Assembly: GCF_023502325.1 (NCBI RefSeq) | Contig: NZ_JAMFLZ010000006.1 | Coordinates: 142,460-206,459 of the forward strand | Source: Wocania_A spongiicola | Lineage (GTDB): Bacteria; Bacteroidota; Bacteroidia; Flavobacteriales; Flavobacteriaceae | Reading direction: 5' to 3' | Length of the DNA stretch: 64,000 bases | Shown here: positions 45,889-54,391 of the stretch, one piece after another | Layout of the letters: each line of letters opens with the position of its first letter | How positions within the stretch are numbered: position 1 is the stretch's first letter | Position numbers and translations under genes: made by a program | Notes under the pieces: generated by a model | Database searches by the model: none | The model's input: the letters and a program-made list of their open reading frames with translations, nothing else | What the model was told of the DNA's origin: nothing

Positions 45889-46968
45889 TTATATCTTTCT
45901 TCTAGTAAACAAACCATCTTCTTTTACTGATAAAATATGATTGGTAAACGGGCTTTGTACAGAAATCGTCCAACCAAATTTATGGTTTTCTAAAGTTGGG
46001 ATTATTTTATTATTGTCAATAATTATTTTAGATTTTTTTAAATCACTAATTGATGTAGCTTTTCGATTATTCTGTTTATAAAACGCTCTATTAGCATGAA
46101 ATAATTCATACAATTTCCATTTGATTTTTTCATCTTTTGGGATTTCAAAAGTTACATTTCTACCAACTTCTTCGGAAGAAAAATATACATAACCCCATTT
46201 TTCTGGTTTATGCATATTTATTACACCCATTGGCGACCAAACCCAGTTATACTCTGGCAAAAACTTACCTCGCTTATCTTTTTTTCGAGAATATTTACCG
46301 TTTTTCAAGTCAAAATCCCAATTTACTCTCGAAAAATTTACACGATAAAACTGATTACTTGGTACATTATTTATTTTTCGAGATCTTCTAAAATCTTTAA
46401 AAGGAATGGCAATTTCTAAAGTCCATCCTTTATCTATATCTTTTGGATTATTAAGTGTTCCTTCAATGTTGATAGCAGATTTTAAGTCTGAGTAGCCCCA
46501 GTTATTTAACACCTTACTACCTGGCATTCCATAGGGTTTAGTCAAGAATAAATCCCAAATGGTATTAAGGGCATTGATTTCTAATTCATAATAATTATGA
46601 GTATCGCCATTAGGATCGATAAACACTTCAAAATCATTATTATAAAAAATGACAGCATCACGTTGGGTTATGTCCCCCCAAACATGTGGTTCTTTCATTT
46701 CGGCAAAAATGTAATAGTATTTATCATCCCAAAGCATTTTTACATTGGTCTGATACGTTGGTCTTTTATCTCCTTCAATATCTATAAAATTATTAGTCCA
46801 CTTGGCTTTTTTCCAAACAGCTTCATCTGCTTTCCCATCAATAATTATATCTTCTGATGTTTTATAGGCAACATAGGTTTGTGGAATAATTTCTTTTTCA
46901 GTTTGTGCACAACTTAGTATTGAAATACAACCAAAAACTACACTTAAATATTTAAATTTCGAATACAT
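45889..46968 (-). CDS. CBM9-like carbohydrate-binding lipoprotein
   Basis: A 359-residue lipoprotein (ISILSC, Cys20). The N-terminal 220 residues match the CBM9-like/DUF1083 fold: IIIDGKADEAVWKKAKWT, VKMLWDDKYYYIFAEM, FEVFIDPNGDTHNYYELEINALNTIWDL and WTLEIAIPF. The C-terminal third (about 260-359) is basic and has no recognised domain. It probably binds glycan at the surface, perhaps in place of the SusD-like protein that is missing from this window. It lies 11 bp upstream of nothing catalytic on its own but is cotranscribed with GH130 and GH18. Confidence 0.8.
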   Translation of the reverse strand: MYSKFKYLSVVFGCISILSCAQTEKEIIPQTYVAYKTSEDIIIDGKADEAVWKKAKWTNNFIDIEGDKRPTYQTNVKMLWDDKYYYIFAEMKEPHVWGDITQRDAVIFYNNDFEVFIDPNGDTHNYYELEINALNTIWDLFLTKPYGMPGSKVLNNWGYSDLKSAINIEGTLNNPKDIDKGWTLEIAIPFKDFRRSRKINNVPSNQFYRVNFSRVNWDFDLKNGKYSRKKDKRGKFLPEYNWVWSPMGVINMHKPEKWGYVYFSSEEVGRNVTFEIPKDEKIKWKLYELFHANRAFYKQNNRKATSISDLKKSKIIIDNNKIIPTLENHKFGWTISVQSPFTNHILSVKEDGLFTRRKI

Positions 46969-46979
46969 GCGGTTCTAAA

Positions 46980-47951
46980 TTATAGGCTATTGTTTTTAGT
47001 AAATTGAATTACTTCACTCAATTTTCCATAAGCTAATCCAACAACAGTATCTGCAGCACCATAATAAATGGCTAATTTATCTGCCTCTATATCATGCAAA
47101 GCTGCACATGGAAATACTACATTTGGCACATCTCCTACCATTTCATAAGGTTCTGCTGGCCCTAATAAATAAGGTTGGGTTCTATATTTTACTTTATCGG
47201 GTTCATTTTCATCTAATAGCGCCGATCCCATAGCATATCTAAATCCGTTACATGTATTTATAACACCATGATAAATCATCAACCAACCTTCATTAGTTAA
47301 AATTGGAATGGGTCCTGCACCAATTTTTGTACATTGCCATGCACTATCTTCAAATGCTGTTGCTTTCATTACACAACGATGCTCTCCCCAATATTTCATA
47401 TCTGGGCTGTAGCTAATGTAAATATCTCCAAATGGGGTATGACCGTTATCACTAGGACGGCTTAACATAGCATATTTTCCATTTATTTTCTGAGGAAATA
47501 GCACTCCGTTTCTATTAAATGGCAAAAACGCATTTTCGCACTGAAAAAACTCTTTAAAATCGAAAGTATAACCAATACCTATAGTTGGACCGTGATAGCC
47601 GTTACACCAAGTTATCCAATACCTATCTTCTATAAATACAACTCGAGGGTCGTATTTATAATCTGATTCTATCATATTAGTATTTCCAGCCTGCATCTCA
47701 ATAGGTTCGTGATTAATTTTCCAATTAATGCCATCGCTACTGAAGCCTGCAAAAATATTCATTTGCACTGCTTTATTATCGCACCTAAAAACTCCTGCAT
47801 ACCCACCTTTAAAAGGAACAACAGCACTATTAAAAATACTATTTGAGGTTGGAATATCGTATCTATTAATGATTGGATTAGCGTCATGACGCCATATAAC
47901 ATCCTGACAATTTTCAGGTTTATTTTGCCAAGGAAAAGATCTATTTTGCAT
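46980..47951 (-). CDS. GH130 beta-1,4-mannosyl-N-acetylglucosamine phosphorylase
   Basis: A 323-residue cytoplasmic protein (no signal) of the five-bladed GH130 type. KYDPRVVFIEDRYWITWCNGYHGPTI contains the probable proton donor Asp101, followed by SRPSDNGHTPFGDI and YYGAADTVVGLAYG. The sequence is close to the N-glycan-core phosphorylases of gut Bacteroidota, which split Man-beta-1,4-GlcNAc with phosphate into mannose-1-phosphate and GlcNAc. It is 2 bp downstream of a symporter gene, which probably imports the disaccharide. It is the only obvious cytoplasmic glycosidase in the cluster and marks the end of the N-glycan route. Beta-1,4-mannobiose is the alternative substrate. Confidence 0.9.
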   Translation of the reverse strand: MQNRSFPWQNKPENCQDVIWRHDANPIINRYDIPTSNSIFNSAVVPFKGGYAGVFRCDNKAVQMNIFAGFSSDGINWKINHEPIEMQAGNTNMIESDYKYDPRVVFIEDRYWITWCNGYHGPTIGIGYTFDFKEFFQCENAFLPFNRNGVLFPQKINGKYAMLSRPSDNGHTPFGDIYISYSPDMKYWGEHRCVMKATAFEDSAWQCTKIGAGPIPILTNEGWLMIYHGVINTCNGFRYAMGSALLDENEPDKVKYRTQPYLLGPAEPYEMVGDVPNVVFPCAALHDIEADKLAIYYGAADTVVGLAYGKLSEVIQFTKNNSL

Positions 47952-47953
47952 TA

Positions 47954-49831
47954 TTAATTTTTATATTTTTTTACTTTATCTAACCAAGTAAATTTTAAGA
48001 TTATAGAAGTTATAATAAAAACTAACAGTGCCCATAAAGTTTTTGGATAATCGCGTACCATAAAATATATAGGTAGTACAATCATACTAGATTGCCAAAT
48101 AACTCCAATAACACAATTAGCCATATCGCTTATAAAATTATTGTTTTTTGTAAACGTAGCATCTTCTGCTTTTAATACTTTATAAACTGGACTCCACCAA
48201 CCCCAAGGTTTAACATTACTATAAAAGCTCTTTAAGGTTTCCATATTCGTTGCTGGTGTTAACCAAGTTCCTAAAAAAGATCCTAAAAGTGACACAAAAA
48301 ATATAATTGGAAACACATAAATGGCAGGAATCTGTGCTAAATCGTAGAGCCAAGTTCCTATTTCAAAATTAGCTTTATTTTGATCCAATAAAAACTGAAG
48401 TGTTGCAATAATTAAGCCTGCTAACATTCCCCAAAAATACCCCCAACCATTAAAACGCCACCAAATCCATTTTAAAAAATTTGCTGCTACGTATCCACCA
48501 TACAACGCACTTGTTATCCACAAAGTTAATGAGTTTATAGAATCTGCAAAAAAGCCCATAACAACACCAATTATTACAATACTAAAAGATGCTATATGAC
48601 TTGCTTTTATATAATGCTTTGGAGATGCTTCTGGTTTAAAATATTTTTTATAAATATCGTTAACAATATATGCTGGACCAGAATTTACAAACGCAGAAAA
48701 TGTAGACATAAATGCCGCTAAAAGTCCTGCTAACAACAATCCTTTAATACCAACTGGCACATGAAAATTAATAACTTTAGGAAGAATAATTTCTAAATCG
48801 TTAGAACCAATACTATCCATAGCACTCATTTCTGGAGTTAAAAAAACCAACCCAATAACTACAATGCCGCCTATTAATAAATATCGAGGTATAAATAAAA
48901 CAAGATTAGTAAAGCCACTCATATAAGCTGCTTCCTTTACAGAACGTGTTGACAAAATACGTTGCATATCATAACTTGGAGTTGGTCCTGCTATACTTGC
49001 GAAAATACCTTTAAATAAAGACATTCCTATAAAAGCACCAAACATTTTATAGCCTTGAGAATCTATTAAATCATTAAAGGCATGTAGCTTTCCATCCCAA
49101 AAACCTTCTAACTCCATTCCAAATAAAATAGAACTCCATTCTTCGGGAATAATTGCAGCTATTTGGGCATCTGTAATCGTTACAAAAGCATAAATGGTAA
49201 CCAAAACACCAGCTAAAACCATAATACCATATTGTAATACTTCTGTCGCTACAACAGAAAACATACCTCCTTTAATAGTATAAATGGTTGTTAAAAATAT
49301 TATAATAAGCGCATAACTTTGTTCTGATACTAATAAAGTACTATTACCCATCATCAAAGTTAAGTCCCATGGCAAAATAATAGTCATAAATTTACCAACT
49401 CCTTCAAAGAAGTAAGCGATAAAACCAATTGAAGCTATAATTGCAAAAATAGCAACAATAAGGTGCGATGCTCTACCAGCCTTATCATCTCCAAAACGTG
49501 TTAAAATCCACTCAGAACCAGTCATTATATTAGAACGACGGATCCATGCAGCAAGAAAAATCATAATAAAGATTTGATTCCAAATGGGCCAAATCCACAT
49601 AAACATAAAACTTTTAGCGCCATATAAGAATAGGATGCCAACCATCCATGCTGTTCCCGAAACATCAAACATTCCCGAGCCATTGCTTAGCCCTAAATAA
49701 TACCATTTAATACTATTTCCTCCTAAAAAATAAGAATCTAAACCTTTTGAGGCTTTTTTAGAAATCCAAATACCCACCCCCAAGGTTAGTACGATGTAGA
49801 CTACAATTATTAATACATCAATAATATTCAT
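47954..49831 (-). CDS. Sodium/solute symporter (SSS family)
   Basis: A 625-residue inner-membrane protein with about 14 hydrophobic helices from residue 4 on. The first helices (VYIVLTLGVGIWISKKASKG, SYFLGGNSIKWYYLGLSN) and the later core (LLLAGLLAAFMSTFSAFVNSG) are typical of sodium-coupled SSS sugar transporters. The C-terminus is extended, with further helices near 570-615. The GH130 gene begins 2 bp later, so the likely cargo is Man-beta-1,4-GlcNAc or a related disaccharide; free mannose, GlcNAc or fucose are alternatives. It is the only transporter in the window, as no SusC or MFS gene is visible. Confidence 0.9.
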   Translation of the reverse strand: MNIIDVLIIVVYIVLTLGVGIWISKKASKGLDSYFLGGNSIKWYYLGLSNGSGMFDVSGTAWMVGILFLYGAKSFMFMWIWPIWNQIFIMIFLAAWIRRSNIMTGSEWILTRFGDDKAGRASHLIVAIFAIIASIGFIAYFFEGVGKFMTIILPWDLTLMMGNSTLLVSEQSYALIIIFLTTIYTIKGGMFSVVATEVLQYGIMVLAGVLVTIYAFVTITDAQIAAIIPEEWSSILFGMELEGFWDGKLHAFNDLIDSQGYKMFGAFIGMSLFKGIFASIAGPTPSYDMQRILSTRSVKEAAYMSGFTNLVLFIPRYLLIGGIVVIGLVFLTPEMSAMDSIGSNDLEIILPKVINFHVPVGIKGLLLAGLLAAFMSTFSAFVNSGPAYIVNDIYKKYFKPEASPKHYIKASHIASFSIVIIGVVMGFFADSINSLTLWITSALYGGYVAANFLKWIWWRFNGWGYFWGMLAGLIIATLQFLLDQNKANFEIGTWLYDLAQIPAIYVFPIIFFVSLLGSFLGTWLTPATNMETLKSFYSNVKPWGWWSPVYKVLKAEDATFTKNNNFISDMANCVIGVIWQSSMIVLPIYFMVRDYPKTLWALLVFIITSIILKFTWLDKVKKYKN

Positions 49832-49833
49832 TA

Positions 49834-49868
49834 GTTGTTGGTTGTTGGTTATTGGTTATTGGTTGTTC
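49834..49868. repeat. Heptanucleotide tandem repeat, five copies
   Basis: Plus-strand units are GTTGTTG, GTTGTTG, GTTATTG, GTTATTG, GTTGTTC. The array covers the last codons and stop of GH92 (stop at 49849) and most of the 17-bp spacer before the symporter start at 49831. Because 7 is not a multiple of 3, gain or loss of a unit would change the GH92 C-terminus and the spacer upstream of the symporter. Confidence 0.85.
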
Positions 49869-52101
49869 CCCAATTTTTATTAGGTTGGTCTCCCATTACA
49901 AAATGTAATGTACCTCCTTCAATAATTTGCTGATGCGAAATAGAAGTTTTGTTAAAATCTACACCATTTAAAGATGCAGATTGAATGTAAATATTTTTAT
50001 CCGAAACGTTTTCTGCTTCAATTACAAATGATTTTTCTTTAGAAATATTAATAGTAGCTTTTTCGAAAATTGGACTTCCAATTTCATAATCACCTGAAGC
50101 AGGGTTTAAAGGGTATAACCCAATTGAACTTAAAGCATACCATGCACTCATTTGTCCACAGTCCTCATTTCCACTTAATCCATTTGGAGTTGTATTGTAT
50201 TGTGTGTCCATAATATGACGTGCCCAATATTGTGTACGCCAAGGTTGGTTTGCATGATTAAACATATAAGCAATATGATGGCTTGGTTCGTTCCCATGAG
50301 CGTATTGCCCGATAAGTCCAGAAATATCAGCAGAAACATTATCGCCAGTAATTTCAGAACTTTCTGTAAATAATTGTTCTAGCCTCCTTGTGAATGTTTC
50401 ATTACTTCCATGAAGTGTAACAAAATCTTTAACGGCATGTGGTACAAACCAACTATGCTGCCATGCGTTACCTTCTGTATAATCTGTTTGCTCTCTATGA
50501 TTAGAATGTTTAGGATCAAAAGGTTCGTTCCAAGATTTCCCATCGACTGATTTACCTCGCATAAAGCCTGTTTCATTATCAAATAAGTGCTGATAGGCTT
50601 TAGAACGATTCAAGAAAAACTCGTAATCGTCATTTTTCCCTAAAGCTTTTGCCATTTGCGCCACACACCAATCATCATAAGCGTATTCTAAGGTAATGGT
50701 AACCGACTCATCAATTAATGTATAAGGAATGTATCCATATTTTTTATAATGGTTTAATCCGCGTTCATCTTGCATCATGGTTGTTTTCATGGCTTCAAAA
50801 GCTTTTTCGGCATCAAAGCCGCGAATACCTTTTTTATAAGCTTCAGCAATTACTGGGATAGAATGATAACCAGTCATGGTATTTGTTTCATTAGCATAAA
50901 GTGTCCAAACTGGTAGTATTTTTCTAGTTTCATAATACACCAACATTGTATTGATAATATCTGAAACTTTTTCTGGAGCAGTTAAGGTTAACAGCGGGTG
51001 CTCTGCTCTAAAAGTATCCCAAAGTGAAAGCGTGGAATATGCGGTATAATTTTCTGCACTAACAATCTCGTCATTTTCTTTTCTAAATTGGCCATTTTTA
51101 TCACTATAAGTTACTGGAGCAACTTGAGCATGGTACATAGCTGTATAAAACATTGTTTTAAGAGAATCAATTGGTGTTTCTACTTCTATTTTAGTTAGAG
51201 CTTTGTCCCAAATATTTTCGGCTTTGGTTTTTATAGCTTCAAAATTAAAATCGCCTGTATCTAGATTCTCTTTTGCATTTTCTATACTTACTGAAGATAA
51301 TGCTACTTTAGCAAACAATTCATTTGAATCATTAGAATTAAAAAATAATTGAGCTGATGTTTTTACACCTTCAGATGATTTATTTTCTATACGTTTTCCA
51401 TCAGTAAAAATATGATGCTTATTTATTGGTTTAGAAAATTTTGCAACAAAAAATACTTTTTGATTTGCTGCCCAACCTTTGCTGAAACGATAACCACTTA
51501 TTGTATATTCATCTTCAACTGCAATAGATGTTTTAAGTGCTCTGTCCCAATTAATTGCAAAGCCCAAATCGATAACTACTGATTGTTTATCATCTTTCGC
51601 AAAAGTGTATTTATGGTATGCCGTTCTTAACGCTGTGGTTAATTCTACATTTACATTATGGCTTTCTAAAAATACTTGATAATAGCCTGGAGATGCTTCT
51701 TCATTTTTATGACTATACTTAGATTTGTATGCTAATGAATCTCGTGATAACGGTGTAGCTGATAAATCGACCTCTTTATTAATTGGCATAAACAATACAT
51801 CTGCTAAATCGCCAATACCTGTTCCACTTAGTGCTAAGTGACTAAAACCAGCTGCTATTGAATCGGAATAGTGGTATCCAGAGCACCAATCCCATTTACT
51901 AATACCGTTTACAGGAGTTACTTGAAGCATTCCAAAAGGAACAGTGGCTCCAGGATAGGTATGCCCATGACCTCCAGTACCTATATAAGGATCAACATAG
52001 ATGGTGTTTTTTGATTTGGATTCTACTATTTTTTTTTCTTCTTTTTTACAAGAAATAAATGCAGATGCGACTAGAATTATAAATATGTAATTTTTTAACA
52101 T
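49849..52101 (-). CDS. GH92 exo-alpha-mannosidase
   Basis: A 750-residue lipoprotein (AFISC, Cys18). Motifs are VDPYIGTGGHGHTYPGATVPFGM, FSHLALSGTGIGDLADVL, SLWDTFRAEHPLL, ANETNTMTGYHSIP, the probable acid Glu in YTEGNAWQHSW, HGNEPSHH and GNEDCGQMSAWY. Like the gene at 41318-43516 it lacks the adjacent His-Glu pair of alpha-1,2 enzymes, so alpha-1,3 or alpha-1,6 mannose is the likelier target. The last residues (WGTTNNQ) are encoded by a heptanucleotide repeat. It is the first gene after a 435-bp gap and probably starts the transcript that runs through the symporter and GH130 to GH20. Confidence 0.94.
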   Translation of the reverse strand: MLKNYIFIILVASAFISCKKEEKKIVESKSKNTIYVDPYIGTGGHGHTYPGATVPFGMLQVTPVNGISKWDWCSGYHYSDSIAAGFSHLALSGTGIGDLADVLFMPINKEVDLSATPLSRDSLAYKSKYSHKNEEASPGYYQVFLESHNVNVELTTALRTAYHKYTFAKDDKQSVVIDLGFAINWDRALKTSIAVEDEYTISGYRFSKGWAANQKVFFVAKFSKPINKHHIFTDGKRIENKSSEGVKTSAQLFFNSNDSNELFAKVALSSVSIENAKENLDTGDFNFEAIKTKAENIWDKALTKIEVETPIDSLKTMFYTAMYHAQVAPVTYSDKNGQFRKENDEIVSAENYTAYSTLSLWDTFRAEHPLLTLTAPEKVSDIINTMLVYYETRKILPVWTLYANETNTMTGYHSIPVIAEAYKKGIRGFDAEKAFEAMKTTMMQDERGLNHYKKYGYIPYTLIDESVTITLEYAYDDWCVAQMAKALGKNDDYEFFLNRSKAYQHLFDNETGFMRGKSVDGKSWNEPFDPKHSNHREQTDYTEGNAWQHSWFVPHAVKDFVTLHGSNETFTRRLEQLFTESSEITGDNVSADISGLIGQYAHGNEPSHHIAYMFNHANQPWRTQYWARHIMDTQYNTTPNGLSGNEDCGQMSAWYALSSIGLYPLNPASGDYEIGSPIFEKATINISKEKSFVIEAENVSDKNIYIQSASLNGVDFNKTSISHQQIIEGGTLHFVMGDQPNKNWGTTNNQ

Positions 52102-52512
52102 TGGCTAAACCGTGTTCTATTATAAAAAATAAATATCCTTATTTTTATTTGAGTGGTTAAGTATTTTAGACTAATAACAGTAATGCATAGCTAAACAACG
52201 GAAAATTAACTATTCCATTTAGCACAAATTGAGCTTACAGCATTTAACTAATAAAAGTCAATTATTCTTAAAATGTAAGTATTATTTTTCTTATAAAAAA
52301 GAATTTCTAAGCATTAATAAAAAGCGGTAATGATATATAAAAAGTTATCATTTTAAGCCTCAATTATTTAAAGCAATAAAAGTATCAGTTATGGTTAGAT
52401 TATTAGTAGATTTTGGCAATATATATGCATAGTTTTATATCGCAAGTTTTGATTATGTTTGAGTTAGTCACATAATTTTATCTTATCGCGTTAATTGTTT
52501 ATCTAGTTAGTT
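52102..52512. other. Intergenic region, probable upstream region of the GH92-symporter-GH130 operon
   Basis: The longest gene-free stretch of the window (about 410 bp, about 75% AT or more). No ORF, tRNA or clear TAnnTTTG word was found on the minus strand. The plus strand has TATGTTTG at 52454-52461, but no plus-strand gene follows. A promoter and leader for the GH92 at 52101 must lie here, but I cannot place it. Confidence 0.4.
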
Positions 52513-52538
52513 TAAGGGGCAAATGTTTTTTGCCCTTT
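52513..52538. terminator. Hairpin terminator overlapping the EEP gene stop
   Basis: AAGGGGCAAA (52514-52523) pairs with TTTGCCCTT (52529-52537) with one bulged G and a 5-base loop, and overlaps the TAA of the EEP gene. The T-run (52540-52546) is on the plus strand; on the minus strand, where transcription arrives, no T-run follows. It is probably the end of the GH20-to-EEP transcript, perhaps bidirectional. Confidence 0.5.
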
Positions 52539-53352
52539 ATTTTTTTAACAACTCTAAGACACTTAGTACTGGTCTGTGGTCTGATGCAATTTTTTCTTCA
52601 ATTACTTTTCTTTCAAGGACACGCCAACTATTAGCTGGCCTAAAAAGGATATAGTCAATCTTAGCTTTAGGATTTACAGCGGGAGAAGTTGGTATGTTTT
52701 CTGTAAATGAAGGTTGCCATTCTTTAAACAAAATTTTCATAGTTTCACTTTCTGGTATTGCATTCAAATCTCCTGCTAAAATAGTTGGGGTACTATCTTT
52801 TGAAAAAATAGTATTTAACTGGTTTGCTTGATTTATCCTGTCGGTTTCATCTTCTGTATGATCCAAATGTGTACCAACAAATTTAATAGTATCACCACTT
52901 CTCAATGACACATTTACTTCTAATGCAGCTCTAGGCTCTTTACCTTCTCTTGCAACCAGTGCATAATTTTTTGTATTTAAAAAAGAAAAAGTTGATAATA
53001 CTCCTTCGCCATACTCACCACCATCAAATGCCATGGCTTTTCCAAAAATAGCTTGCATTTTTGTACGCAACCCTAATTCGGTTACTAAATCCATTTTTAA
53101 AACTCTGTTGGTTTTAAAATCTACTTCTTGCAATGCAACCAAATCTGGTTTAGTATCACTAATAATTTTTGCCAATAAATCTAAATCAAACTGTTTTTCT
53201 GCGGCTACAGTCTCTCCGTGATAAATGTTATACGTTAATATACGAACCACACGTGATGAGTCTACTTCTGTCTGTGCTGTTACACTTGCACTATTGAACA
53301 TAATGAAACTAAGAATACATAACTGATAGACGCTTTTTTTTATTAAATACAT
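52537..53352 (-). CDS. Secreted EEP-family hydrolase
   Basis: A 271-residue protein with a signal ending SVTAQ (about residue 27). EEP motifs are all present: LTYNIYHGE, ALQEVD, GTHLDHTED, AGDLNAIP and SDHRPV. It is likely a Mg2+-dependent phosphodiesterase or phosphatase acting outside the inner membrane. It is the last gene of the GH20-sulfatase-GH123-EEP-EEP transcript. It is only distantly similar to the neighbouring EEP at 53416-54327, so the two probably have different substrates. The target is unknown; a phosphorylated glycan or phospholipid headgroup fits better than DNA in this locus. Confidence 0.85.
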   Translation of the reverse strand: MYLIKKSVYQLCILSFIMFNSASVTAQTEVDSSRVVRILTYNIYHGETVAAEKQFDLDLLAKIISDTKPDLVALQEVDFKTNRVLKMDLVTELGLRTKMQAIFGKAMAFDGGEYGEGVLSTFSFLNTKNYALVAREGKEPRAALEVNVSLRSGDTIKFVGTHLDHTEDETDRINQANQLNTIFSKDSTPTILAGDLNAIPESETMKILFKEWQPSFTENIPTSPAVNPKAKIDYILFRPANSWRVLERKVIEEKIASDHRPVLSVLELLKK

Positions 53353-53415
53353 TTGTTCTTGAATTTGTTTATTATTTAGGTTTAATGGTATATAAAGTTG
53401 AAAACTGTTTTTATT

Positions 53416-54327
53416 TTATAATTTAAACTCAGCAAATACGGGGTAATGATCTGACAAATAATACGTCTCCTCTTTATTTAACACCTCTGACGTTATACAC
53501 TTTTCGGCTAAAAATGGTGACACTAAAATATAATCTATCCGTGTAGATTTTTTAGGACGTCCCTCCCCTTTCTTTTCTTCAAAAATTTGTGTTGGACAAC
53601 TCACTTTATCACCCCATGAGCTAGCGAATTTTTGTGTAACATCTATTAAAGGGTGTCCTAAAAACATTCCTATTACACCATATTCCAGCTCACCAAGTAA
53701 TAGATTCTTCACATGCCCGTGTTGCTCTTCAGCTGCTTTTTTACTTTCTATGAGTTCCTTTCTATTTTTGTATAAATGAGCATCAAAAGGTGACAAGGCA
53801 TTAAAATCGCCTAAAACCATGTACTTATCCTGATTTTTTGAAAGGTTTAATAACTTATTTAAAATAATTTTAGCTTCCTCCCTCCTTTTTTGATGGCTAA
53901 ATGGCGAAAAATGAATTACAAAAAAATCAATTTCACCAATTTTACAATGTAACGCCCCATGATGCATAGCTTTCAATATTTTTTCTTTCACTCCAATTGG
54001 CTTATTGGATGTTATACCAACAGAGTAGCCTGATGTCTTTAAAATTTCCGCGTAATCATGTCCCCATTTTTTAGCATCTTTTTGTAATTGTTCTTGAGTA
54101 TAGCCACACAATTCTTGTAAAGCTAATACGTCTGGTTTTTTAGTATTTATCCAATTCACAAATTTAGCCTTGCGATCTATATCTTTTCCCCAGTCAAAAC
54201 CATTCCATATGTTATAAGTAATAACTTTTAAAGAGTTCGCATCTTGAGCGTAGCATTTGTTTTTACAGATAGGAAGTACAACCAAGCATGCAAGTATTAA
54301 AATTACTCTGAAGGTTTTTGAACTCAT
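53416..54327 (-). CDS. Secreted EEP-family hydrolase
   Basis: A 303-residue protein with a signal ending KCYAQ (about residue 28). Motifs are TYNIWNGFDWG, ALQELCG, VIHFSPF (in place of the usual xHxDH), LGDFNALSP and LSDHYPV. A long insertion with HLYKNRKELIESKKAAEEQHGH (broken here at about residue 180-201) separates the last blocks. The HFSPF change removes one of the usual polar residues of the HxDH block, so specificity probably differs from classic sphingomyelinase or DNase types. It lies between an EEP and a GH123-like gene with gaps of about 64 bp. No substrate can be assigned. Confidence 0.8.
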   Translation of the reverse strand: MSSKTFRVILILACLVVLPICKNKCYAQDANSLKVITYNIWNGFDWGKDIDRKAKFVNWINTKKPDVLALQELCGYTQEQLQKDAKKWGHDYAEILKTSGYSVGITSNKPIGVKEKILKAMHHGALHCKIGEIDFFVIHFSPFSHQKRREEAKIILNKLLNLSKNQDKYMVLGDFNALSPFDAHLYKNRKELIESKKAAEEQHGHVKNLLLGELEYGVIGMFLGHPLIDVTQKFASSWGDKVSCPTQIFEEKKGEGRPKKSTRIDYILVSPFLAEKCITSEVLNKEETYYLSDHYPVFAEFKL

Positions 54328-54391
54328 TTTATTATTTTAAAATTTCCAATGGCGTATAAAGTAATCGAATAATTGAAAGCTTTAGTTAACA

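Noticed and set aside
52454..52461. Plus-strand TATGTTTG as a promoter
   Set aside because: No plus-strand gene follows before the minus-strand EEP gene, and no -33 element is well placed.
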